Of a stretch of DNA of 58,721 bases, positions 44,427 to 56,502 are shown in pieces (the stretch's first letter is position 1; the number at the start of each line of letters is the position of its first letter). Below the pieces are notes generated by a model. That model searched no databases. It was not told the DNA's origin and saw only the letters and a list, made by a program, of their open reading frames with translations. The DNA is from Actinomortierella ambigua (Eukaryota; Mortierellomycota; Mortierellomycetes; Mortierellales; Mortierellaceae), in contig JAAAJB010000165.1 in NCBI GenBank assembly GCA_016098155.1, positions 1 through 58,721 of the forward strand, in the 5' to 3' direction. Position numbers and translations under genes: made by a program.

Positions 44427-47400
44427 ATGAATCTGGCCCAAGCCGTTGCTGCCAATGACCTCGCAACCGTAAAGGAGTTGCTTCAGTCCGGCCAGGACTC
44501 CAACCAGACCTTTCCATGCTCCCCTCGTCAATCCAACTATGCAGTCCAGCCGCTTGCTGGCCATGCACACAACTTTGAGCCGGACGATGTCCTCTATGGA
44601 GCAACACCCCTCAATCTCGCCGTCCTCAACGGCAATGAAGATATTGTCCGCGCCCTGTTGGCCACCGGCGCCGACGTTAATAAGAAGGATGGTCGTGGAA
44701 GGTATGCTCGTCTCCCCTCTCTTGTGTGCCTTTTGAAAGCCCGTGGAAAGCAAACAAAGAGCTCTCTAACACCCGAGCCACTCCAATGCTGTTTCTCACT
44801 CCATTTGTATAGGACACCGCTTCTGTGTGCCGTCTACGGATTGGATACACTGACAATTACACCTGCCAACCTGGCCATGATTTCACAAACACTACCCGCT
44901 CACCTATCCATCCTCCGCAACTGTATCCTTCCCCACCCCTCCATCACCCTGTCGACTCTGAACGCCCCTCAGGACGAAATCAAGGGTATTACTCCACTCT
45001 GTCTGGCGAGCTATCTCGGCAAAGAAGTCGTGGTACGATGCTTGCTGGAAGGCGGCAAAGTGGATGTTGATGCGACCGATCGCAAAGGCGCTACCGCTTT
45101 GATGTATGCAGGTAGGATTGTCACTCTTTTATTGTTTGCATGCATTGGCCCAGTGTCAACAAGCCAGGAGAACATTTCATGCGTCGAAACATCACTAACC
45201 CCTGGCATTCTTAAACCACTTATCCGTGTCCTCCTCTTCCTTTTTACTATCAGCACGCGACCGACACATGTCTGTGGTGAAGACCCTGTTACGGTATGGA
45301 GCATCGCCCGACCAGACAGACAGCAATGGATGGTCGTCTATCCAGTATGGCCAGATGTACCCAGAGATTGTCCAGATGTTTGAGGAAGCCCTTCGCTGCA
45401 AGCGGCCAGAAGTCTTGGTGAGTGTACACATGTGTGATCCCTTGTGTTTGTTGATTTCATGGGCTGCCTTTTTTGAGGCTTTCATTGTTATCTTGCTTGT
45501 CGAGACAAAATGGGTCGCTTCCTTCAAAAACAAAATTCAGGGGAAAGACGTGCACAAAATAAAAAAAAAAGGTACCGAAGGGTTGCTCAACGTATATTGG
45601 ATTCCTGTTGTATTTTTGTCGCCTTGTCCTTCTTTCCTCCCCCCTCCCCTCCCCCATGTAGCACCTATTGACGCCTCCCGAATCACCAGAGCCTTCTCCG
45701 AGTCTTCCGCCAGAACGCAACAGCAAGAACAAGGCTCCACTTCCACCATCGCTTTCGCAAAGCCTAGTCCGATACCCTCTGTACTATTCCAAGCTCTCAT
45801 CTCTGCTCTCGTCTCTGCCTTCCTTCAACTCTGACAACAATGGCAACGGACCTGGATCGCTCTCGATGCAGAGCCACATCAAATCGTCGGCAGATGCAGT
45901 GCAAGCCCAACAGATGCAAAAAACAACGCATCTAGCTCTTCTAGAGGCCATTCGCCTCGGAGACCACCTCTCGCTGCAGTCGTTGCTCATGGCGCCACCC
46001 GCACGAGCCGACGCCCAGAACGGTCCATCCAGTGTGGCGCTCGTGAACCACCACGATCCGCAGACTGGCCTCACGCCTCTCCATCATGCTCTGAGGACGC
46101 GTCCGCTGCCATCCCTCGAGACAGTCAAGATTCTCTACCAAGCTGGAGCGGACATGAACGCCCAGTCGCACTATGGCCGTACGGCCCTTCATCATCTTTG
46201 CCGCTTCAGCCTAGAGCACGCCCTAACACCTGTCTTGACACCTGAAGAGATTCAAGCTCAACAAGCCGCCGCCGCCGCCGCCGCCGCTGCGGCCGCAGTA
46301 GCAACTACCACCCATACCCAGCCCAATGCAGGAGCGCCACGGAGCCCAGACGAGGCAAGACCACGACGAAGGCCCCGTGACCGGACCGAGACGGCCGGCT
46401 CGACCAATTCAAACCATCTGACACCCTTGACGAAGGAGACGATGAATACAATCACGTCGTCAGCCGCATCGACGACTTCATCGAACGATCTATCGACGGG
46501 TATGGTGCGCGGAGCATTTTTGCAGTTGCCAGACACGCATGCGAGCCCGGAGGAGATCAAGCGGATCTCAAATCATCTGGCCAAGTGCTGTAAACTCTTG
46601 CTGCGTTTGGGCTCCTTGGTCAATAATGCCGATCGCCATGGCAATACCCCACTCCATTTTGCCGTCGAATATGGTGGTGTGCTGGAAGTGGTCCAGGTGT
46701 TGGTGGACGAAGGTGCAGATATTGATCAGAGGAACACAAAGGGCTTGAAGCCACTGGATGTCGTACGCGGTGAACAATCAGAGGAGATGCGCAAGATTCT
46801 TGGTAAGCAAGCAAACAAAAAACGCTTTTCATTCGCTTGCTCAGTGTTATGCAGGTCATGAATGGAAGCGTATCTATTTTTTTCAGGAGCGAATGCCGAC
46901 AAACGGTCTTGACTAAATACTTTCTTTTATTGTTTTCTTATCTTGTCTTTAATCTATATCATTTAAAGAGAGTGGACGGAAGAATGCAGCAGGTCCAAAC
47001 GGCGAGGAATCCCAAGCGGATGGCAGCAGCGCCGGGTCGTACCCACCGACGCGTGACAGCATCCTCAAGCCGCTAAATCTGCCCGAGACGCTGCACGAGG
47101 TCGACTTTCAGTTTAACCAAGTTTTGCAAAACTTGGAGCACTACCAGAACCACACCTCCGTCTCAATCGAGTCCTCGCTTCAGTACATCACGGACCAGAT
47201 CCTGTTGGGTTGGTCGCCCGATAACCCGGGAGCTAACGGCGAGTTTGGCCAATCGCAAGAAGAGTACAATGCTGGCCTCGTGGCCAGCCTCGAGAGCCTC
47301 AAGTACGAGCTCGAGACCACGTACGAGCTGCTCACCATCACCGAGGACCAGTACCGCGACGTGGTCACCTTCTATGAGGCCGAGCTCGATGACATGACCA

Positions 47401-50400
47401 AGCAGAATCTGACCGTCCTGACCTCGTATGATTCCGAGAAAACCAAGGTCGCGGGCCTCTTTGCTGTCTACACTCGTCTGATCGAGCAGCTCGAGGAGCT
47501 CGAGGCCGAGAACGAGGGGCTGAAGAAGGAGCTCGAGGAGAAGAAGCGCCGGGGTCTAGCCAGTCTTGGGCGCTTGGTACACGGCGCGATGGGTGGTCAG
47601 TGGTCTGGTGTGCGCAATGGGACTCAAATCTCTTTGCCACCCAGTGGCAGTGGCCAACACCACAGTCGTAGCAGCCTACCTCCCCTCAACACTACCCCCA
47701 AAGTCGAGGCCCTGGACGAAGAACAGCTTTCTGGCGATAACTCGAGCACGATTGATGGTCTCCCCCGCCCAGCCATGGTCCTTGTCTCTCAGGAGGCACT
47801 ATCGCAACATCCTGCTGGCAGTGACAGCTTGATGAGCCCAACAAAGTCGGTTGCTGGCACCGTCAGGAGCGACAAGGACGGACAAGGGGCGGGTATTGTT
47901 CGTCCCTCGTCACCGACACTGACGATCCTGTCGTCGGATCAAGAGCCGACCCTGCACACGATTGCAGTCCTGTCGCAAAAGGTGTCTCTGCTGGAGCAGG
48001 AGTTATCATCCAAGACGTACGACATCAAGGAGCGTGATCTCCTTGTGGGCGAGCTCACGGATCTGATTGAGGAGCAGACCCGCGCCTTTGACAATGAGAT
48101 CAAGAACCGCGAGGAGCGCATCGATAGCCTGATGACTCTGCTTGGCCGTGCCGAGAGCGGCGAGCAGGTCCAGACCCTGGTCGATGAGCTTTCGGTCAAG
48201 ATCCAGGAAGAAGAGATCGTGAAGGCGGAGCAACAACAACAGGAGCAACAGGAGCAAGCGACCACTCAACCTTCTAGTGTCCCACCGTCCCTCGCCACCT
48301 CTGCAAACACAGTGGCAGCAGCAGTACCAGGATCGACAACAGGTGAAAATGACTGGTCCTTCTTGCTCAAGGCTTCTAGCCAAAAGGCCAAGGATGCCCA
48401 GGCCAACTCAGACGAGCCAGTCAATGAAGCCGAGATTGTGGCCAAGCTCAAGCACGAGCTCGAGCTCTCGCGTGCCCAGACGGCGCGGCTCGAGATGGCC
48501 AATGCAAGCCTCAAGGAGCGGTGGCAGACGGCAATGCAAGAGCTGAATGAGATCCGACTGTCCGAGGCAGCCCACCCAGACAGTGGTCGGAGCATGAACG
48601 ACAATACCCCGAGCCCAACCTCCTCGACTCGCCGCCTCTCAGAAGACATGGGTGCAATGGACGATGCCCTGTCGATCTACGCCTTTTCAGAGCGGAACCA
48701 TTCGCTGATGGATCGAGCCGTGACGACGGTCTGGGTACCCAAGAGGCCGAACGACATCCAAGACGAGCCCCTCGTGCTGCTGATCGGCGAAGACGGCAGT
48801 GTGCAACCAGATCTGCCATCACTACAGGAGATTGAGCTCACGTTTGAGATCCTGATGGCGAACCTGGCCGAGATCTCGCGCGACATTGAAGACGCCGAGC
48901 TCCGCGTCAAGGAATGCAGCAAAGCCAAGGTCCTGATCTACCAACGCCTGTTGCACCTGGACGAGATGCAGAAATCACTCGACGAGTCTGTCGACAGGAT
49001 TGTCTCCCAACCCGTCAAGGCAAGCGACCAGTCCCCACAGTTCATGGAAGACCAACTCAAACTCCAATCCCAGGTCGATCGCCTCATGACCCAGGCCGAG
49101 GAGGCCACAGAGCTCTACACAAAGCTGAAAGACGACCTGTCGGGGTTCAAGCGCGAGAAGCAGGCCAAGCTCAAGGAGCTGGACTCGGTGCGGGATCTGA
49201 TGCGCAAGATCGGGCCTCAGGAGCTCTTACGGGGTCTGCTGGCCAAGCTCGAGAGCGCGCAATCGGCAGACGATTCAAAGGCCACGGCGCGTCGGGCAGC
49301 CATCCAGGTCGCTGTCCAGCAGGGGATGGAGCTCGCGGCCGAGATGGCGCAGGAGGAGGCCGCTGCCGCCGCCTCCTCGGAGAGCCGTGACCGGGTCGCG
49401 TCGCATCTGTGGCGCAACTCGTGTAGCGTGGTCGATGAAGGGGACGTGCAGGACGCGATCAACTGCCGGCTGTCGACGGCGTCGATCGACTACTATACGC
49501 AGTCGTGCTCGATTAGTGACCACAAGCTGTTTATCCAGTCCCTGTGCTCGACGTTGTACGCGCTCCAGATGACGACCACCCATCAGATCACGAGCCTCAA
49601 GACCTCGTTGGCCGAGTCCAAGGCCTCGTTGGTCCTGGCCGATCAGGAGCTGTCCAATCTGAACGACCAGATCGCAGGCTTGTACGATGAGGTCGGTACG
49701 CTGCGCAGTATGTTGCGCGGCCTGCAGCAGGAGCTCGACCGCCTGATCCAGCATCGCAAGGCCGAGGTAGAAAAGGTCTGGGAGATTGTTGGTGAGGTCA
49801 AGATCACGACCGGCGGCACCGTGAACCGCCTTGGTGGCGGTAGTGGTGGCGACGACGATGATGAGGGCTCGGTCTCGAGCACTGAGACCGTGACCAAGGA
49901 TTTGATGCGCAAGACCTCGATTCAGAGCCGTATCCGCGAGACTAGTAGCTACCTCTCGCTCTCCAACAATGCTCTGGGCGGTGGCGATCCAGGTGCCGAG
50001 GATGGCTTGAACGAGGACGGCTCTGTTGCCGATGGTCTTCGACTCAACCGATCCTTGTCGATTAGCCGTGCAGAGCGTGCGTCGGTCCTACGACGTATCT
50101 CGTCACCACCACAGGTGGCTGAGAACGACGAGGAAGGGTCGACCATACACCACCACCACCACGGTGGTAGCCCCGGAGGCGCTAGCGGTGATGGTACCCA
50201 TGGCCATGGTTCGCCCTCGACCACCGGCTCTCGGGTCAGCCACGAGTTTTCAGACATGGGGTCCGAGCTGGACCGGCATGCGTTGATCTCGGCCGAGATG
50301 GAAAAGCTGCGGTCGGTGCATCTGCACCTCCTCTCCACGATCACCGAGTACAAGCGGCGGATCTCTGTCGTCAAGGACCGGAACCTCAAGCTCGTAGCTA

Positions 50401-51242
50401 CCCTGCTGGACCGTGAGCGTGTCCGTCTGTGGACGGCCGATGGTCAGGACGAGATCATCAGCGCCATTGTTGGCCACGGAGCCACCTCAGGCCCGGCCTC
50501 CCACTCGGCGAACGCTGTCGCGGCCGCGACCCAGGCTGCCGCCGCTGCTGCCGCTGCTGCTGCTGCTGCTGCCACCGCTGCAGCGGCCATGGAGGGCGCG
50601 TCCAACGCGGTAGGTGGTGGTAGTGGTGCAGGCAGCAGCACGACAGGGTCGTCATCCTCGACGCTGAATCCTGGTCTGGCGGCTGGATCGAAGAAGACGC
50701 ATCATATGGGTCTGACGGCGGCTGAGGATGGCATCAAGCTGTTGCGGTGCCAGCTCGAGAGGATCCGCCAGTGCGAGATGGCGCGGTTTACAGACATGGG
50801 TGCGGGGCTTATGGGGATTGTGGGTCCAGGGGCTGGCTTTGTGGGCGCGGGGGGTAGTAGCACCATCTCCGCCGGCAGTAGCAGCGGAAACATCTTCTCC
50901 ATGTTCTCGGCCGAGTCATCGGTGGGGGCGCCTGGAAGTGCACTCCGTGCACGCACGATGATGCAACAACGCAGTACGCGAGTGACGTTTAGCAGCAACA
51001 ATAACGTTAACAACACGCCTGGAGCCAAGGGCGGTGTCGTCCTCGGGGCCGGCAACACTTCTGCTGGAGGTGACCATACGTCGTCGTCGTCGTCATCGGC
51101 CTCCGCGGGCGGCCAAACGGACGACAGGACGAATGGAGGGGACGAGTCGCTCACACCAACTTCGACAACCCGTCATGCGTTTTCCAAGTTTGAGGCCACA
51201 ATGTACTCGGATCTCGAGAACCGATACGGCAAGGGCTTTTAG
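44427..51242 (+). CDS. Ankyrin-repeat and coiled-coil protein, about 2,050 aa
   Basis: Likely cytoplasmic scaffold; I do not recognise a named orthologue. Exons 44427-44701, 44813-45111, 45254-45417, 45662-46802 and 46969-51242 give 2,050 aa. Two ankyrin blocks are seen. The first is about residues 1-235 (GATPLNLAVLNGNEDIVRALL, GITPLCLASYLGKEVVVRCLL, GATALMYAARDRHMSVVKTLL). The second is about 330-626 (GLTPLHHALRTRPLPSLETVK, GRTALHHLC, GNTPLHFAVEYGGVLEVVQVL), interrupted by a poly-Ala/Thr insert near 450. The rest is a single 4.3-kb exon with many heptad-like segments (coiled coil) broken by Ser/Gly-rich linkers and a second poly-Ala run near 1810. The last acceptor is AAG (46968); the phase supports it. 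The chosen Met is the first in frame, but 144 bases upstream are open after a strong acceptor, so the N-terminus may be longer. Confidence 0.85.
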
Positions 51243-51961
51243 AGTGCAAGAAGACAAAAAAAAAAAAAAAATGCCATGTGGAAATTTTTGAGTTGGGAAA
51301 AAAACAGAGCGAAAAGCCAAATATATCTTTTTCTCGATACCTCCTCATCTTGGTGTGATTTTACACAATCTTCCTCTTGTTCGGAGCATCGGACTAAGCA
51401 TCGCTGTGTAATGCTGTGCTTATTCATGATGGCCAAAAGAGAGGGAAAAGAGCACAAGAAGGAACGAGCAGTGGACGAAGAATAGTCTACGTAAACTACA
51501 TGTGCCTACATCACAGTCTCAAGTTGCTCACACGACAATGCATCTTTTCTTGCACCCTATCCTTTATCTATTGTTTGCGTAATTGGAATGCTTGTAAACC
51601 TATCTTGGGAGAAGGATAAGGGTAGACCTCTCCCCTTGGGCATTTTTACATACCATGGTAATAGTAGTATTGTAGGTAGTACTAGTCCTGTAGCTTGTGC
51701 GCCCTCCCTGCTTTTTCAACCCACATCCATCCAAATAGAGGGGTGCCCTGATGCGGTCTCCCGTCCTTCCCAGCGTGCAGTCAGTCGCATCGCATTCTCG
51801 CAGGGTGACCATGACCCTTTTCCCGATCTAAACACGGCTAAAAATACTCTACTCTACCATAAGTGGTATGCGAGGAGTAAATAGGTGGGTGGATGGAGAA
51901 CTGGGGATTGGGGACAAGTACAGTAGGGGTTTGTTGGTTTGGTTGGGTAAGCTGCCCGACC

Positions 51962-51983
51962 CTCTCTCTCTCTCTCTCTCTCC
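51962..51983. repeat. TC microsatellite
   Basis: About 11 TC units downstream of the ankyrin gene. Confidence 0.85.
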
Positions 51984-53761
51984 TCTCCCCAAAATCCTAA
52001 TGGGCAGTGCCTGAGCGAAACAATGGTGTTTAGCCTTTGTTTTTCACCTCATTGGGATAGAATCTATCAATGGGGGCAATGGCAGGCACCGTCATCCTGT
52101 TGCTTCATCGCGTGCACTTGCCACTATCCTTTGCAGCGAGAGATAGGGATGAGCGAGAGAGAGAGAAGGAAACGTGTTTCCCACGAGAGAGAACGAACAT
52201 GATGGTGCTGCTCTTGCTCTCAATCTCCTTCAGCTGGCGGGAGACGGAGTTGAGAAAAGGGGGAGGGGGGGAAAAGACCCCTCATCGTGCCTGTCTCTCT
52301 TTCTCTTGTCTTGTCTTGGTTTGTAACCGTATCCGTATCAGACTTGCGGGAAAGCTGGATCCCCTCATTCACTGCTGTTGCTCACAGCAGCATTATATTG
52401 CTTCAGTGAGCATTGAATCAAAATCATGCATTGAATCCTGGGCTACTTTCTACTTACTTGCTCAAAAGACTCGGCTCTCTATCTCGCCCTCCCTCTTATT
52501 CCTCTCCGCTGCTGCTGAACATGAACCGATCGACTTGCCGCCCTCAGTGGGCTTTAAGCAGCAGCACCTCCGCACACACCTCTCAATGCAAGGCTGCAGC
52601 GCCCACTGGACAAACAAGAACTCTTATTTTTTTTGGACCGTGGCGTAGACTACTCCCCTCTCCCCGCTTATTCTCCCTCTATCTCTCTTTTCCACATCTA
52701 GAGCCCTGCCATGAGAACCCTTTTCGCGAGAAGTGAGGGGTGGGGACATGCATGGCGACCTGACCCAGGAGTAGCCATTATGGAACAATGACGGTAATCT
52801 CTGCTTGCTCATACACTACACCGTGCAAAATAAAAGTGCTCAACACTTGGTCTGCATGCATGCCCCACTGCTGTTTCTGCCAAGTGGATCATCGAGTCGG
52901 GTCCAACTGAGACTGGGCAGATGACGAAAGAAAGGAGATGGTACACATTGGCGCCCTATGTTGATATCCCTTCCCAAAAAAAAAAAAACAAAAATGACCC
53001 TCCTTCTCGCACTGTTTCTGGAGAATGTCCGCCCGAATGTTTCGCTAATCGATCGACAATAGAAAGTACACTACTGTATGGAGTGAATGCATGGTCTTGT
53101 GCTGCGCCCGTGAAGGTTAGGTTGGGTGGTGGGTTGTGACAGACACTAGATGTAGCCCATTCCTCTGTGTGCGCGTGTGTGTGCACAATGGTTACGAGAC
53201 CTGGTGCGATTTTTTTTTAGGCCTTGCACGCATGGCAGTTAACGCCTCAATGTCGAGCCATGTTTATGCCTCGACACGACGGTGGTGTACATCATGGTTA
53301 GATAGTTGGATGAACAGCTGGCTGTCCAGAGTCTGCCATGCGCATAGCTATTTTTTTTCTGTATTTTTCTATTTCTTGTAGTGAAAGGGGAGAGTGCATA
53401 AAGAATGGCCTTTCGTTTTTTGATGAAGGTGGTTCCTTGCTCGAGAGGCCACACGATTGCATTGTTGGAGCCTTGATCGGAAAGAGTGGAGCACAGGAGA
53501 TGACGGCAACAACAGCAACAACAACAATAACAAGAGGAACAAAAAAGTTGCCGAGAGGAGACGGGGCGAGAGTTTTGCGACAATGCATCGAGCGGGGTGG
53601 TTTGAGTTCTTGTTCGTCAGGTCATCATGATGGTCCAAGCTTTTTTCTCACAGCGACATGTTGTGTGCCACCTTTTGTCTGGGGTGTTAAAGGAGTACAA
53701 GGGTACACAGTAACACAACAGGGAGAGAAGGAAGGAGGGAAAGGGGAGCAAACGATGGACA

Positions 53762-53787
<26 letters not shown>
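53762..53787. repeat. TC microsatellite
   Basis: About 13 TC units in the gene-poor region. Confidence 0.85.
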
Positions 53788-53792
<5 letters not shown>

Positions 53793-55888
53793 TTCTACCT
53801 CTCTCCTTCTCTCTCTCATTCGCGCTTTCTTGCCATGTCCACGCCTGCCCTCCCCTGAAGTATAGGCCATGCAACATGCGGATACGCTTCGCTTCAGTAA
53901 AAAGAGAAAGAGCGGAAGATTGACCTCAAAAATAGAGAACAAATGCACACAGTTGTGCACGCTTTGGGCATGGCCTGTAGACACTGTCAAAGGTTGCTGC
54001 TGTTTGTTTGTTCACCAAAAGGGCGCGAAAAAAAAAGAGAGTCCAGGCAATGCATACAAAAACAAGAGGGTATTCGGTGTAGTGGGGTGGTTCGATTCCT
54101 CTCCCTCCATCGAGAGGACCGTAGTCCTCGCTCTGCTTTTTTCTTTTCCCTATCTTCCACCCCCCCTCCCCCTGTGTCCAATCCTGTGCTCACTGCGATT
54201 GCGACACTTTGTTGCATAGGTGCGAGTAAGCATACCCGCATCGTTGGTAGCTGAGCAGGTGGGTGCTCTGATGCTGAGGCTCGATAGTATTCCTTCGTCT
54301 CGGCCCACTACACCATGCATTACGCCTCGTTGCCATCCCCTCATCCCTTCATTCACCCTTGCTGATTTTTTGAGCCCTCACAAAGTTGCCTCTCGACCAT
54401 GACCTCTTCTATCCATCATGTTCCACTTCCTCTCCCAGGACTGCAGCAGTGCTGTTGTAAAGGGAGAGGAAAGATGGTGGTAATGGACAAGATGGGGGGG
54501 GGGAGATGTCGACGGAGGGGCTGTTTGCGCATTGTTGACGGTTGTGGGACAGGACCGAGAAAACGCAAGGGTAGGGTTGCATCCACAGGACAGCCACTAC
54601 TCTTCCTAGAAGTGCTCAATGGTTGGAGGGCGCTTTTTTTTTCCCCCTCGGAGAGTTTTTTTTCCCCTGCCTCTTCTTTGCCTCTCTCTCTTTTGTCGTT
54701 CTTCCTCACCAAATAAAGCTGACTATCCTTGTGTTAAAGCTGGGAAAAAAAAACGGCGACAGCGACAACAACAATAACAAGGCCCTGAACAAGCATGTCA
54801 TAAGCATGACAAGAAGTCAAGCATGGCATGGCATATGGCAGAGCAAGGCGAGACAAGACAAGGCAAGGCAGACTCGACATGTGGCCAACGGGGTGGGATT
54901 TTGAGCGCCTGGAAGAGAACGAGTCATGCATTGTAATGCTTCTTGCTCTCTTCGGAAGCTTACTGGTTGCGTCCATGCGCCCCTTCTTGGCTCCTACAAT
55001 CTAAAGCCAGCAAGCATTGGCCTGCTTACCTTTTGCTTGCCCCACCCGGTACGCCCTTGATGAAGATGACGGGATATTGAGTATCGTTATTCCTCTTTTT
55101 TTTTTTTTTTTGTGTGTGGCAAACAACCGTAGCATGCTTTTTTTCTCAACATGCTTAACTGAATGAAACTCTATTCGATATTTTTGGTCAAGAGCAGAGC
55201 AACAGGAATGGACAGACAGACCGGTGAATGGGTGACCTCTCCTCCCACCCTCTTGTAAGAGAAACAACCACCCGAGCATGGAAAAGGTTATTTTCAGAGC
55301 AGCTCTCGACAACATGCCCTCGATAGGGATAGGACCTCGCATCAAAACTGTTGTACTCTTTTTTATGTTGTCCCTCTAGTCTACATGACCCAATAAAAAG
55401 ACCAAAGAAATGGAGTGGGCAACAGAGGGACTAAATAGCGAGACACAAAGAGCTGCAAGAAAAAAAATGACTGAGCGGAAGAATGGACAAAGATGCGAGG
55501 CAGCAGGTGTATGTGTGTGTATGTGTGTGTGTGGATGGATATGTGGATGTGTATGGTATGTGGATGGATGTGGGTGCCCAGCAAAAAAAAAAAAAAAGGC
55601 CAAAGCATAGAAAAAGCATGGCCACGAGAGTCTTTGTCTTCTTCTTTCCTTCTTTCCTTCTTTCTTGTTGTTCAACTTCCCCCTTCCCCCCTCAACCCAA
55701 CCCTCATCCTTCCTTCTTTCTCTCTCTTTTCTTTCCCCAAGCCCGTCTCACTTTATCCTCCCGGGGGAGAGTACAAAACCACTCTCTATAAATACATCTT
55801 TTGCATCCCTTCCCTTTTTTTCTTTTTTTTTGCCATCAGCTTTCATTCCATCCATCTCCCTCATTCCTATACCCTAATCCATCTAACC

Positions 55889-56447
55889 ATGGACTCGACT
55901 CTCAAGAACAAGGCTGCCATGGCCTCGTTCTTGGCCAGTGCCTTGCTGGCAGCTCGTCCTGTTCTGGGTCAAGTTGAAATTGATCGTAAGTGAATTGCTC
56001 GCTCTGCCTCCATTCGTCTAACCTTCTCGTACTTCCTAACCTGGCCCCCCTCCTCCCTCCAACCAACACCACCGACGCCATCGATAACACCACCGAAACC
56101 ACCACCACCACCACCTCCTCCACCACCGCCACGATCACCGCAGCTACTACTTCCATCCTCCCCACTCACCCACAACACAACCCACTTGCTCCACACCCAA
56201 CCACACAACGAAAGTCTCCCCTCTTTTCCTCTCCCACACGCTGCCGCACCATCTCTCATCCATCCATCCATCCTCGCGCGTGTGGTTGCATCCTCCTGGC
56301 TCCTGCTTGTCCCCTGCCCTTTTTTATCCCTTTCAATATTCCAATATCCTCCTGCAACTCTCCCCCCTCCCTTGGACTTTGGAGCTCGTCCCTTTTCCCC
56401 CTTGTCAATTTTCCAAGTCCTGTCATCGTGTTCTCCACACACGGACA

Positions 56448-56502
<55 letters not shown>

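Larger units (their letters stand above)
51243..55888. other. 4.6-kb gene-poor region
   Basis: The longest stretch without a gene. I see only low-complexity tracts, including TC repeats at 51962-51983 and 53762-53787 and many A or T runs. The longest open frame (52070-52648, 192 codons) is compositionally odd and unlike any family I know. The last 150 bases are CT-rich and look like the leader of the downstream secreted protein. Confidence 0.6.

Noticed and set aside
52070..52648. 192-codon open frame in the gene-poor region
   Set aside because: Composition follows local GA/CT tracts, it resembles no family, and it lacks a convincing start or splice context.
54080..54105. tRNA-like B box (GGTTCGATTCC)
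   Set aside because: The A-box-like sequence lies only a few bases upstream, so no cloverleaf of normal size can form.
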